Part shown: positions 21,411 through 32,634 of the stretch, piece by piece
How positions within the stretch are numbered: position 1 is the first letter of the stretch
Layout: the number at the start of each line of letters is the position of its first letter
Assembly: GCA_947095585.1 (NCBI GenBank)
Contig: OX352763.1
Coordinates: forward strand, 104,511,908-104,575,907
Direction: 5' to 3'
Source of the DNA: Nephrocerus scutellatus
Lineage: Eukaryota > Arthropoda > Insecta > Diptera > Pipunculidae
Length of the DNA: 64,000 nt
Made by a program: the position numbers and the translations under genes
Notes under the pieces: generated by a model
Databases searched by the model: none
What the model was told of the DNA's origin: nothing
Seen by the model: only the letters and a program-made list of their open reading frames with translations

Positions 21411-22464
21411 TACTCTTCACCTTAGAGTTTGGTTGCTCCTCAGACATAATCCTGCTTTCTATGTCGTTAAGTATTTTTAGTGATTGCGAGAGTAGCAATC
21501 TTCCTTCTAGCTTTTTTATCATTTATGGTAGAAATTCAAAATTGCTCGCTATAAAAATTAAATCATTTCGAACCTGTGGATCTTGAAGTAATTTTTTGGC
21601 CTCTAAAATTGCAATGGCCTCAGTCTCATTCAAATTATTGAAATTTTTTTAAAATGACGGCAATAGTACACAGCAGCCTCCAACCAGGTTCCCCACCGTG
21701 TGAGTACAGGTTCAGGTGGTAACGGTACACATTTAGCAACATGACGGAAAATTTGTACTCGTGATGGAGCTTTCAAAAATACCCGTTTTACGTTAGCAAT
21801 TAATTTGTTGATGTTTGGGAATTGATCACGAATTGCTTCTGCTACATTATGTAACCTGTGAACATGTTACATGTAGCATGTTTGGGTAAATCAATTTTAA
21901 TCCCTTACCGGCTTTAATCATATATGGTGCTGCATCACTTAAAAAAAAGTAAGACATCATTACATTAGCGACGTATCTGCCCATTACATCTGTAGTTTCG
22001 TCAATGGAAATCCATAATTTATTTTTAAACGTAGTTTGTTTAATTCGTTCCATAATGTTGTCAAACGCTGTCGTAAGGTATGCTTTTCGCAAAGTTGATT
22101 CGTGCGGAACTGTTTTACCTGTATAGGTCTCTAAAAATTTCCGAAATGTGGGATTCTCCAATTTCCAGAACGGAATGTCTGCCGATATAAGCGCTTCGCA
22201 TAGTTTAAAACTAAACTCCGATTTTCGTTGTCTTGAATCAACTGAATCAATTATCAATTCTTACCTGTTGTTTTTTTTTATCATACGTTCTTCCTGTAAT
22301 TTTGTTTTTAAATGTTGCTCAACTTGAAACTTACTATCTGACCCCTTTTTTTTATCGCACAATGTGCATAGTAAAATCTTTCCATCGGTTATTAAAACAC
22401 CACCACCAATTTCTTTAACAAATTTACTTAAACGACAAGCTTTTGTCGGTTTTTCTTTTGGCAT
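21380..22464 (-). pseudogene. hAT-superfamily transposase relic (CGGBP1-like)
   Basis: Starts at ATG 22464 with MPKEKPTKACRLSKFVKEIG and a BED-like zinc arm (CTLCDKKKG...VEQH). Then 22257-21847 gives DIPFWKLENPTFRKFLETYT and WISIDETTDVMGRYVANVMM (the hAT catalytic Asp block). After a slip come HNVAEAIRDQFPNINKLIAN and CVPLPPEPVLTRWGTWLEAA with VYYCRHF (the RW motif), and KKLEGRLLLSQSLKILNDIE. The arrangement matches hAT elements related to CGGBP1. Frameshifts at about 22255, 21860 and 21640 kill it. The last recognisable residues (NSKVKSKF) are near 21400, where Harbinger sequence begins, so one element truncated the other. Confidence 0.82.
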
Positions 22465-22664
22465 TTTAAAAAATAAGTTTCGAATGATTAATTAATTGTA
22501 GTAATATTTTTAATTGTTAAAATTTTAAACAAGAACTTTTAATTAGATGTGCGCTAATTGTCACAAATATTTTTCGTACAATAGCTAACCTCGAATATCA
22601 ATTGATTTACCTGACCAAATGTCAAATATTATATCGTAATTCATGTGTTTCCCCTAAAACGTAA

Positions 22665-22846
22665 CACCTCGTCTCCACAAGACAGAAATATGTCTGACTA
22701 AACTTTAGACATTTCGTCCGCCATATTTTCCTCTTACATTACTGGGCAAATTACGTTAAGACATTTCATTTCGTCTGGTCTCCACTGGACGAATTCATGG
22801 TAAGTCGCACATCATGGCAGAAATTCTGTCCTGTGGAGACGGGGTG
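22665..22846. mobile_element. 182-bp MITE, TAA target duplication (PIF/Harbinger-like)
   Basis: Starts CACCTCGTCTCCACAAGACA and ends TGTCCTGTGGAGACGGGGTG, with near-perfect ~23-bp terminal inverted repeats. TAA is present on both sides (22662-22664 and 22847-22849). No coding capacity. A 3-bp T(A/T)A target is diagnostic for PIF/Harbinger derivatives, but its TIR does not match the larger Harbingers delimited in this window, so its driver is elsewhere. Confidence 0.85.
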
Positions 22847-23099
22847 TAACAAACCAAATTGTACCATTAAAAATTATACCATTTAATTACTGCAAATTTG
22901 TACAAAGAGCAACACACATGGAATTCGTACGGAAATTTACAAAAATTGTGTACTCGTAAATGGTCGAATACGCAAAAATATGCACTTAAAACACTTGAAA
23001 ACTTAAGGGTACATATATGCATTTATATGCAAAAACAAATTTTACCATTATTGTTTTCAGACTGAAAAGTACATCCTTCGATCCACTTATCACAAAACT
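22847..23099. other. No gene seen
   Basis: AT-rich spacer. Confidence 0.4.
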
Positions 23100-23199
23100 T
23101 GTAATGATAGTAGCAAGTTTTTTATTTGCTGTTAAGCTGGCGTATAGATCTAGACCGACTGCGTGTTCCGTGCTGGTTAGAACTCACCGGTGAACGTGA

Positions 23200-24049
23200 T
23201 CTTGCATTAGCTGATTAACTATTGCTAGCCCCAATCAACTGTTTGACTTCGCCGATAAAGCTGTTACGAAAACGGTCCAGCAAACCTTCAAAGTTCAGCG
23301 CTCGATTGGCTGCGGAGCTTGTGGACGACACTTGTGGAGAAATTCCATAGCGTTAATTCGCGAGTGTGACATTGTCTCGAACACCGCATCGGCACGTTCA
23401 GCCAATGTAGCTAGATCGACTTCGTTTTCAAACGGTGTGAGTACCATTTGGACCTGTTGCGGTAGGCGCGACATCTATAGTTGTTGGACCGTCTTATCGG
23501 CAGAATCCCTACCAGCATTGACTTTAAATTCACTTAGCAGTTGTGACGGTTTTTTGTCACCAAGCGAAAGACCGTGTAAAATGTTGTTAATTTTCCCTTT
23601 TTTCGAATCGCCGAGGACACGAATTACATCGTCGCGAAAAGTCGTGTATTGTTTGTCACCCTTGTCCCGTAATATGAGATCCGCGAACGTATTGTGAAGA
23701 CGCGGGTCGAGTGCGCTAAGAGCATGCGAATATTTTGTACACTTAGTCGTAATATCTGAAATTTGAAATAGTTGTTCAAGAATATTGAACCATACTGACG
23801 GGTTTTGTTGAAAGAGAGGCTGTGGTGTTTTGAAAGCTATACGATTAATATGTGTGTCAGCTGACTGTCTGGGTTTCGTAAATACGTTAGTACTCGTGTC
23901 GTTGTTGTCAGGCAATTTGTTATTGTCCGTTTGGGTCAAACATGCCGTTTCGAGCATCACGCGTAGTTGCTCCATAAACTCCGCAGGATTTGGACCCGCT
24001 GAAACGCCCAGACCGGGACCCGTCAGTGGAGATGTATTGTTTCCAGACA
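23200..24049 (-). pseudogene. Ty3/gypsy Gag relic
   Basis: Starts at ATG 24049 (MSGNNTSPLTGPGLGV). It contains FKTPQPLFQQNPSVWFNILE, QISDITTKCTKYSHALSALD and YTTFRDDVIRVLGDSKKGKI, the arthropod gypsy Gag pattern (PxFxxxxPxxWFxxxExxFxxxxI, then KYxxxxxxLD). A stop after DKTVQQL at about 23475 is followed in another register by MSRLPQQVQMVLTPFENEVD and ALAERADAVFE-like residues down to about 23210, also typical Gag. No zinc knuckle and no pol follow. The 5' leader, primer site and LTR lie just upstream at 24.3-25.1 kb, so this is a 5' piece of one element. Confidence 0.8.
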
Positions 24050-24311
24050 TTAAAATTTACATACAAATGTTAAAACCTGAAAGAAACGACGTGGATAATG
24101 ACAGCACACAAACGCGATAGCAAAAATTAATTTCGAATGAAAAATGCAAAAATTGCTGCTTAAAATAATGTCAACTATGTCAATGAAAATAAAAAAGACA
24201 CGGAAAACTACTTAGGGTTACAAATTAAGAGCCGAGCGTCAAACATGAATTGAATAAGTCATAATTATCATTCTAAAATCCTTTATGGCAGTCCGCCAAA
24301 AACTGAGATGA

Positions 24312-24483
24312 TGCCAATGATGATGATGATGTTGAAAACGCCAGTGATGATGATGATGATGTTGAAAACGCCAGTGATGATGATGATGATGTTGAAAACG
24401 CCAGTGATGATGATGATGTTGAAAACGCCAGTGATGATGATGATGTTGAAAACGCCAGTGATGATGATGATGATGATGATGCT
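24312..24483. repeat. (GAT)n minisatellite, 27/30-bp units
   Basis: Five to six copies of GATGATGATGATGTTGAAAACGCCAGT with a variable number of GAT triplets. Units are multiples of three, so spurious open frames appear on both strands (Met runs on +, His runs on -). It lies in the gypsy leader between primer site and gag. Confidence 0.92.
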
Positions 24484-24573
24484 GTTGATGCACGTCGCTT
24501 AACAAATCATTTAAGACAAAGGGAAATTTCGTCAGCACCACTCGATATGTCTCGGCGGAAATTCGAAATTGAT

Positions 24574-25126
24574 CCGCTCACGTCGGGGTCACCAATTTGG
24601 ATGCTGGTTGGTTTTTCCAAAACAATAGATCCCGAAAATCATGTGTAATCCAATTAAATGTTTTGCTAATAAAGCAGTTTAGCAATAGGTCCCAAAGACC
24701 GAGAAATAAATGTGCCGAGAAACAAATAGGTTAAGGTTTATAGATATATCACCAATTTTATTAAAATTTAAAAGATAAAATTCAAACGATAAATCGGCGC
24801 AATTTTGGCTACCGTGGTATTCATTTAAACAAAACAAATTTAAATCTATTCTGATTTTTAAACAAAAGAATGTGGATTTTATCCGATTTTAATTGACAAA
24901 TTTCACCCGTGACCACTCGGCACGAATGACAAAACAGGAAGAAGGTTTTTCTAAAAACAGGAAATGAACATTGACAGCAAACAAGTACTGAATATAATGC
25001 CATAAATAGCTCTCCGTATCGTTGACATTGACTAAACGCCGTGCGCTGTCGATAATCTGCAGCGTGTGCAATGTTCTAAAAAACGTGTGCTGTCAAAAAG
25101 CTGTCAAAACGCTGTCGGTACGCTAC
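24574..25126 (-). mobile_element. Gypsy 5' LTR and primer-binding site (inferred)
   Basis: On the minus strand TGGTGACCCCGACGTGAGC (24594 downward) looks like a tRNA-primer site just upstream of the gag leader. The LTR would then extend from about 24603 to 25126, beginning TGTAGCGTACCGACAG and ending near CCAGCA. The right edge coincides with the abrupt end of an unrelated gypsy pol frame at 25127, which supports an insertion boundary there. No second LTR is present in the window to confirm the ends. Confidence 0.5.
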
Positions 25127-25990
25127 AAATGATATAACTTTATTGTTTTTATCTGGCATTGGTTCTATGATAATAGTGGAATATGAGGAGTTGGAATATT
25201 CAGGTATTAAGAGGATTATTATAATGAGTTCGTATTCAAATACTACGGCTATTTTTCTATCTTTAAGTCCTTGAATATTTTTAGATAGTTTTAATTCTTG
25301 TTCTGTTAAAATGTTTCTAGTTAGAATGCCTAATTTACTTGTAAGGATAAGTGGGAGAGCCCTAAATCCTAGCTCGTTATCTACAATTAGTTTGTTTATA
25401 GGTTCAATCGCAGCAATTAATATAAGTATAGTTCTTTTAAATTCTGTCCATGTTCTTGCTGTGATTTTTATTGCTTGAGGAAATTTACTAAATTTGTCTA
25501 CGAACGTGACAAAGAGTTGTTTTTCGAGTGAATAAAACACATCTGCATGAATAATTTCGTTAGGTGATGAAGGGGTTTCTGTGAGTTGATATTTATTTTT
25601 AATTGAATTTCGTTCGTATGTTTCCGTGTTACATATTTCGCAATTATTGATTAATTGAGTTATTCTAATATTAAATTTTGGATGATAAAATTTGAATATT
25701 AGTTCTTTATATACTTCTATAATTCCTCTGTGATTATTTCTGAGATGTTCATTTCTAATTATTTCAACTAGTTCTTCTTCGTCTGGTTATATCTTTTAGA
25801 AATTTATTAGTTTTAATAATTTTTAATTGTCTTTGTTCTGCGAAATGTTTTTTAAAAACGTCTTCTAATATTTTAATAAATTCTTAAAGTGTTTTTAGGA
25901 GTATTAATGCTGTTTCTTCGTCTAGGGATTTAATATAAATAATTTTTCTATTTTTGTTAAAAATCTTCAATTGTTTTATTCGTAATGATC
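25127..25990 (-). pseudogene. Gypsy/errantivirus-type pol end relic
   Basis: Minus strand: LKIFNKNRKIIYIKSLDEET, KHFAEQRQLKIIKTNKFL, then an integrase zinc arm (ELVEIIRNEHLRNNHRGII, INNCEICNTETYERN), EIIHADVFYSLEKQLFVTFV with DKFSKFPQAI (catalytic Asp) and LIVDNELGFRAL. After ILTSKLGILT the sequence changes character (LTEQELKLSKNIQGLKDRK, LIIIILLIPEYSNSSYSTII), which resembles the envelope-type ORF of errantiviruses, implying a deletion joining integrase to env. Stops and slips occur upstream. It is an old defective copy. Subfamily assignment is tentative. Confidence 0.7.
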
Positions 25991-27056
25991 CGGAGTTAAC
26001 CGATGACGTTTCCCAACCAAGGTAAAAAAAAAGATATAATACCAAATACTTTACTTGGCATGGCTGACGAGTGCTGGAAATTAACGGGTTAGGTAAATGT
26101 GTAATAAAAAAAAAATATTAAGACCAATTGTTATTGGTTATTCAAAGTAACTTATTTATGATTAACGTTAAAATTTTCATTCCTCATCCCCTCGTTAAAC
26201 CTCAAAACAAAACAAAAAAAAACCCGAAAGGAACAAAAAGGTATTTGTTTCTTTGTTTTCCAGTTATGTAAAAACATCAAAAAAGATTTAATACTAGAAT
26301 TATCTGTTTGTGAGGTAATTGTCTCAAGTTCGCGACATAGCTTATTATAATTTCTGGTAACGCCGAATATTCCAGGTTGTCCCACGCGGATGCTGGTGCC
26401 GGCCGTAGGGTGGCCAAAAGGATGTAGATCGCCAGTTGTACAAAGGGCACTTAGTTATAGTAAGTATATCCAAAAACAGTGGTCAAATAAAAATGCAGTT
26501 GATTTTGTTGATACAGATTTTTCCGCCCTGCAGGGTAAGTGGGCCACCAATATTAAGTTCATTATCTTTAAGAACACAAAAAGCATGTATTTAATTGAGT
26601 TGGCAATTAAAAAAATCAATTTACAACAAAAATAATTTGGCCGGGTGTTCTGGCACGTGAGCCGCCATTTTACAAATTCATAAAATTTCTGTGCATACAT
26701 AAGCAGAACATGTAATAAAAATATCTCAAACTGTTTTTAAGTTTTTAACAAATAAATGATTTTATTCTCGCTTTAAAGCTTGTAACTTAAAAAATATATG
26801 CAACACTTAGTAACAATTTGCAATCAAAAAAATAACACGCGCAAGAGAGAAAAAATGTCTACTTGCGACGTCTCACAGAAAAAATCAGGAAGTGAAATAG
26901 TAAAAGTAAAAATGCCGGAAGGGCGAGGCTTGTAGCAAATTTTTAATTCAAGTGAAGATAGTTGCAGTTATTTTTCTTGGCAAATTGAAACTGTAATAAT
27001 CTTAAATAATTTTAAATAATTTTATTAATTTACAAAAAACAACAATAGTCACCACA
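25991..27056. other. No gene; contains a dispersed word and a lone satellite-like unit
   Basis: At 26901-26944 the sequence AATGCCGGAAGGGCGAGGCT with TGTAGCAAATTTT is shared with 42333-42376. At 26640-26690 GGTGTTCTGGCACGTGAGCC-GCCATTTTACAAATTC resembles one diverged unit of the 88-bp satellite that starts at 27057. The rest is AT-rich. Confidence 0.5.
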
Positions 27057-27898
27057 CATGGTGTTCTAGCACACAAGCCACCATTTTGGAATTCGGCTTT
27101 GCGCAACAGAATTAATATTTAAACGATTTTCACAAATTTAATTGCATGATGTTCGAGCACACGAGCCACCATTTTGGAATTCGGCTTTGCGCAACAGAAT
27201 TGATTTTTAAACGATTTTCACAAATTTAATTGCATGGTGTTCGAGCACACGAGCCACCATTTTGGAATTCGGCTTTGCGCAACAAAATTGATTTTTAAAC
27301 GATTTTCACAAATTTAATTGCATGGTGTTCGAGCACACGAGCCACCATTTTGGAATTCGGCTTTGCGCAACAAAATTGATTTTTAAACGATTTTCACAAA
27401 TTAAATTGCATGATGTTCGAGCACACAAGCCACCATTTTGGAATTCGGCTTTGCGCAACAGAATTGATTTTTAAACGATTTTCACAAATTTAATTGCATG
27501 ATGTTCGAGCACACGAGCCACCATTTTGGAATTCGGCTTTGCGCAACAGAATTGATTTTTAAACGATTTTCACAAATTTAATTGCATGGTGTTCGAGCAC
27601 ACGAGCCACCATTTTGGAATTCGGCTTTGCGCAACAAAATTGATTTTTAAACGATTTTCACAAATTAAATTGCATGATGTTCGAGCACACAAGCCACCAT
27701 TTTGGAATTCGGCTTTGCGCAACAGAATTGATTTTTAAACGATTTTCACAAATTTAATTGCATGATGTTCGAGCACACGAGCCACCATTTTGGAATTCGG
27801 CTTTGCGCAACAGAATTGATTTTTAAACGATTTTCACAAATTTAATTGCTTGATGTTCGAGCACACGAGTTACCATTTTGGAATTCGGCTTTGCGCAA
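27057..27898. repeat. 88-bp satellite array with higher-order order
   Basis: About ten units; the word GCCACCATTTTGGAATTCGG falls at 27077, 27165, 27253, 27341 and so on every 88 bases. Variants at four sites (ATGATG/ATGGTG, ACGAGCC/ACAAGCC, AACAGAATT/AACAAAATT, ATTTAATT/ATTAAATT) define unit types that recur in the order B-D-A, B-D-A over 27341-27800, i.e. a 264-bp higher-order period. The last unit (TTACC for CCACC) runs without spacer into an RTE coding end at 27899. Confidence 0.93.
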
Positions 27899-28440
27899 CA
27901 AAGGCTACTATAGGCTGTCAAGGCTCTTCAAATCCAGGAACAACAAAGGCTACTATAGGCTGTCAAGGCTCTTCAAATCCAGGAACTTAACCATAACATC
28001 CAAGCTGCTGATATATAAGACAATGGTCATACCAGTTCTTACATATGGATTCGAGACTTGGGTGCTTAGCAAAAAGCATTCTGACCTCTTAGCCGCGTTC
28101 GAGAGAAAAGTCTTACGGAGAATTGTAGGCCCCGTATGTGAGGAAGGACGATTCCGGAGACTCTATAATGATGAGATCTACGAGCGTTACTGCGATGTCG
28201 ACATCGTGAAGAAAATTAAGCTCGGTAGGCTCCGGTGGGCAGGACACCTAGCACGACAGCGAGGCTGGCCAAGCCTACGCTACGCCTGGCGTATACCAGG
28301 ACGCCCAGAGTTTAGGGATGCCAAACTGGATGACATCGGCTCGAAATCGGGACCGGTGGAGAGATTTTTCCGGAGGCCAGGACCTGACCCCGGTTGTAGA
28401 GCCAAATATGATGAAGTTATTAATAGGGGAGATATTATGT
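27899..28440 (+). pseudogene. RTE-clade non-LTR retrotransposon, 3' coding end
   Basis: Open reading with KTMVIPVLTYGFETWVLSKK, DLLAAFERKVLRRIVGPVCE, RLRWAGHLARQRG and a short basic tail. This is the thumb/C-terminal region of RTE/BovB-like reverse transcriptases, widespread in flies. RT catalytic motifs lie upstream and are missing because the satellite array begins there. The first 90 bases are duplicated (NKGYYRLSRLFKSRN appears twice). The usual end motif is degraded after about 28.4 kb (SGPVERFFRRPGPDPG). It cannot encode an active protein. Confidence 0.82.
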
Positions 28441-28859
28441 CTACTAAATTGGTGAATGTTAATAAGTTATCTGAATTTCCATCAAAGTTGTTTTGCTGCG
28501 GCTTAATGGCTGTCTACTTTCCCGCAACTTAACAAGCAATTTGTTCAAAGGCCCACCGTCTGAAATTAACCAAAACTATAATTACAGAATTACAGAAATA
28601 TAATATGAAAACCCAATCAACGGGAAAAAAACTATATTTGACTGCGCAGCAACTTCGACCACTTTCACGACAATTCAATGAAAAAAACAACTATGTCGTT
28701 TTTCTCCGTTCAACAAAATGCGAATGACATTTATTTTCTCATAGGTTACAAAAAGAACTAAACTAGCTAGTTAACAAGCAAGAAGAAAAGAAAAAACTGC
28801 ATTTCGGTGTAGACCAGTATGGTAAACCGGTATTCTTTCGCCTCAAGAAAAATTGCAAC

Positions 28860-29400
28860 TTGCTATCATACTGTAAGAATGGCTTACTCCGTAAAATTTC
28901 CTGCCCCAGTTGAATCGGTTGATTCAATCGGAATTCGACAAATCTTTTGTACTGGTCGAGTAATGGTAGTTGTCTTGGTTTTGATGGTGACCGTTCTATC
29001 CAAACCATCCTTACCCGGATGCAGCTGCTGTATGACGCCCAGTGCCCACTGTGCTGGTGGATAATTTTCTTCTCATGGAACAACCGATTAGAAAATGTGC
29101 CGGTGTCAACGGATCTAGCTGGTCAGGTGATACTGAACATAGCGGTCGTGAGTTCATGATTGCTTCGGTTTCTATAATCAGGGTGTTCAGTTCCTCATAT
29201 GTTAGTATGGTGTTGCCTATTACTCGTCGTAAATGATATTTCATCGACTTCACAGCACCTTCGAACAGACCTCCAGTGTGGGGTGCCGCTGGTGCATTAA
29301 AATGTCAATTTAATATTTTCTTGGTCAAGGTTTTTTGTAGTTTTCCCTGACCATGATCCATTGATAAAAGTATTTGGACTCGCGTCGATTTTAATTCGTG
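28860..29400 (-). pseudogene. BEL/Pao pol, integrase C-terminal end
   Basis: Minus strand: APAAPHTGGLFEGAVKSMKY, HLRRVIGNTILTYEELNTLI, EAIMNSRPLCSVSPDQLDPL with TPAHFLIG, then in another register WALGVIQQLHPGKDGLDRTV and KTKTTTITRPVQKICRIPIE. This is the signature end of BEL/Pao polyproteins (NxRPL...LTPxHFLxG, then WxxGxVxxxHPGxDGxxRVVxV, RPxxKLCxLP). A frameshift near 29080 separates the two. It is not adjacent to any of the gag relics, so its parent element cannot be named. Confidence 0.85.
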
Positions 29401-29539
29401 TTCGTTTTTCGTATTGCTTTTTCAATGAATCAGAGAGAATTCTGAGAAAATAAATTGTAACCGGCTACAAACGTGAGGAATGTGATATATTGTAAATCAC
29501 ATGCCTTCGATTTTTATTTTATATTGAATTTAAGGGCTA

Positions 29540-30198
29540 AAAGGGCAACTTATTGCCGTGATTCCGTGTACCTTCAGGAACATACGAAAAAATATTAGCC
29601 GAATTCGTCGAGCCGTTCTCGAGTTTTGCGCTGATAACGGTTTTTTCAAAACATTCGAAATAGACGGTAGAGGAAATGCATCAGCTGAATTGGTGTTATC
29701 TTCATTACCCACCAACACTTCAGCAAATGTTTGTTTCAGAACTGGGTGTGTTTGCTCAGAGCATTTGTCTCTTTTCCCTTTCATGGAAACACCGACTGAT
29801 TGAAATGTCGACTTCATTATCTCTACATTATTTACACTTTCCTTCTGCGATTTGGATATATTATCCAATTTATTGCTTAGCTTATCATCAATAGCGTTTA
29901 TGCAATTTAAAATATCTTTTTTATTATCACTAATGATATTAACCACTTCAAGTTTATATTCATTAAATTTTTTATTGATTTCTTCCATATTCCTAAGCAA
30001 AATCGCCATTGCTTCATCGACATTGCAGATGTAGTGGACACAATTATCGCACATGAACCGAATATATTTCTTATCCAATGTGTTTAAATTATATTGGTCT
30101 AAATCGGCATAGGATGAAACACTTTACCACAGACACCTTCACATCTGATGCCAGATTCACCTCGAATTTGTTTTCTACAATGAGCACATTCCGACATA
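29540..30198 (-). pseudogene. Non-LTR retrotransposon ORF1 with PHD-like zinc finger and coiled coil
   Basis: Begins at MSECAHCRKQIRGESGIRCE (30198) followed by GVCGKVFH, then after a slip TLDKKYIRFMCDNCVHYI, completing a Cys-rich PHD-like finger as found at the start of ORF1 in several insect Jockey/I-group elements. Residues MEEINKKFNEYKLEVVNIIS through IDDKLSNKLDNISKSQKE form a long coiled coil, and the tail is basic (SRTARRIRLIFF). The frame breaks near 30090 and 29590. ORF1 proteins bind element RNA. No ORF2 adjoins it on the left (BEL sequence begins at 29.4 kb). Confidence 0.6.
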
Positions 30199-30199
30199 T

Positions 30200-31003
30200 T
30201 AAAGAAAATTTTGAAAAATACTAAAGCAAAAATTTAAAATACACAACCACATCGATTGCGCAGTCGACTGAGACTGAAAAATGTCTTTGATTTCACCTTG
30301 ATTTTATTGCTGATCTGATCATAAATATTGATTGATGTTCTTTGTCTTCTTTTTTGGTGTTAATTTGTTATATTGAATCGTCTTTGATTTGTCTTCTTTG
30401 TGTTGATTTGAGAAATAGTTTATTTTTGTTAATGTTCTTTATTTTGTTTTAATTTGTGTTCTTATTTTTTGCGAATAATGTTAATATTTTTGTAAAAAAT
30501 GTTCGTAAAAATTGTTCACTTATTTTTGTGAATGATGTAATTATTTTTCGTAGATCTTCATAAAATGTCTGCACTCCTGCTGTAGAGATTTTTTCAGTAT
30601 TATAAAAATTATTTATTTGCGAATACTTCTGCTATACGCGAATTTGTAGTTTTTACACTTTTTGTTGTGGAGTGGTTTAAATTTTTTTTAAAAAAAAGTC
30701 TTAATTGACTAGAACTATCCTACTCCGACTGCGCCAATTATGTTTTCAAACGTTTATTGTAAATTTTAAAAAAGAATTATTCTTTATTACAAAAACTTGA
30801 AAATTGATGTCTTAATAATAGACTTAAAGTGTGACAAATAGAAGATACTAAACAATACTGCACAAACTGAGCAACCACTGAACAACTAGACTGAACTGAA
30901 TATTAAACAATACTGATCTGCTCTTATTCAAAAGTGTTGTCTTATATACTACTTCTTGAGTGATCCAACTTGTGTTGGTATATGTAACGATTTCTATATA
31001 ACT
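30200..31003 (-). mobile_element. Errantivirus-like LTR, primer site and leader
   Basis: On the minus strand TGGCGCAGTCGG (30736-30725) matches the tRNA-Ser-type primer site of gypsy/17.6-like errantiviruses. Just upstream (30737-31003) an AT-rich segment begins AGTTATATAGAAATCG and ends CATAAT, consistent with AGT...AAT ends of errantivirus LTRs. ATAT follows at 31004, the usual target type. Positions 30300-30724 would be the leader. No gag follows. The 25.1-26.0 kb pol relic could be related but is not contiguous. Confidence 0.6.
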
Positions 31004-31007
31004 ATAT

Positions 31008-32630
31008 ATTTATATAGTTTTTTTTTGTTCGGCTATTGTTATTCGATGGTATTTATATCCATTTAGGTGTTTGAGGATAAATCAGCCTGAGTTTACCATG
31101 TTTGCGATAACTTCCAAACATGGATAGATTTGGACTGTTCAAACACGACTGTTCAAACGCTTAGCCTGAGGTTGGGATGGTCAACGGCGGAGTGCACGCC
31201 TGGCTGTGTTCTAACTAGCTTGTCGTGGTTCGGGTGGGGGGGTGGGGGGGTTATTTGCCGGCCATGCCAACCATTTGTGTGTTATCATTTACATAAAAAA
31301 AATTTTGTGCGTGCTTTTTTTGAGGGAGAGGAAAGCAAAATTATGTAGATCGAAGAGGAACCAAATCACAAAAAAAATTCACGAATACCAATCATGGACT
31401 TGTCAGTTTCCTAGCCAGGAAACCAAGCATCACCAGAGATGCGGCCGAGGAGAGACCAAGCCGAGCAGAGAGAAAGAGACCGTGCTGTTCAATAATGACT
31501 CTTTTTTTTTCCGAAGTTATGCTTATTCTTAATAATTTTATTTTTAAATAGTTCATTAGCTTAAGCTGGTTTTCCAATTAATATCGTTTATAACGTTTAA
31601 TACTAATCAATTACCGTCTTAATTTGTGTACAAAAAGAAAGAATGTAATAAAATCCGTAAGGGAAACAAAAATCTACATGAGGATCGGTGAAGGAATTCA
31701 TGAGAGGATCATAAGGTTTTCTTTATGGTGTCATATAATATCGTCAAAAATTTACCTTTTTTTCTTGTTTTTACGTAGCTTAACGACGTCATCGCCAGCG
31801 CTGTCGAGGCCGAAGTATAAAGCTGTGAAGGCAATAGTTATTGTTAAGTTTATTTAAGAGCAGAAAGAAAAAGGGATAAAGGTGGTGTCCTTCTTTCACC
31901 GGTACATGAGACAACAAAAGAATTAAATTTTAGTTAATTAATATCAAAAAAAATTATAAAATTATGCAACCAAAAATAAACAATTTCCAAGGGATCTTCG
32001 TCAAAGGCCATGTTAGTTGTTTCTCTCGCTCTATAATTTATCCTTATCACCTTGCGGATCCTTAGGTAAGAGATCGTGGGGTCCGCCATTCTGCAAGCGC
32101 GCCAGTTAACGGGTAAGTATATATAGATGTTTGATTAACGGGTAAGTGTATAGATATTTATTTTTAAATTATAAACGGATTTCCGAATAGGTAAGTATTA
32201 AATAAAGAATTTCACTTGTGATATTTCCATTTTTATTAAATGAATTTAACTTTGAATATTTTTTTCCAGTGGACCTTTGTTGCTATGCGTAGGGTATCGA
32301 CTGATTGCACACGTTTGAAGTGCTGACGAACTTTGTGACCGAGACCGAACAAGTGAAATTACCGACTGAATAATGGAGTGGCCTCGATGTGTCAATGCTC
32401 AGACACGAATTTCGCTGGAATATCCATTGATACGTCGCTCACTCTCACCCCGCATTACACATTAGTGTCGAGTAGCCAACCGAACTCTCTCTTTTTTTTT
32501 TTCTTTAGGCCCGCCGCACCAACCAATTGTGGATTGATGTTGCTCGGTCACGGTGGATCCCGTATGGAGTTTGCGGTTGGTCAGTCAGTCGAGAGAGGGG
32601 GGTTAAATTTTACACCCTGCTAATGTTTTC
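31008..32630. other. No gene seen
   Basis: Contains a G-run (31228-31250), T-runs and three perfect splice-donor words GGTAAGT near 32110, 32140 and 32190, with an acceptor-like TTTTTTTCCAG at about 32270. Open frames here have no recognisable domain. Confidence 0.4.
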
Positions 32631-32634
32631 ATTA

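Noticed and set aside
24308..24541. Met-rich and His-rich open frames
   Set aside because: Products of a (GAT)n minisatellite whose units are multiples of three.
27057..27898. CRISPR array
   Set aside because: The 88-bp units are contiguous with no unique spacers, and the surrounding DNA is clearly from an insect.
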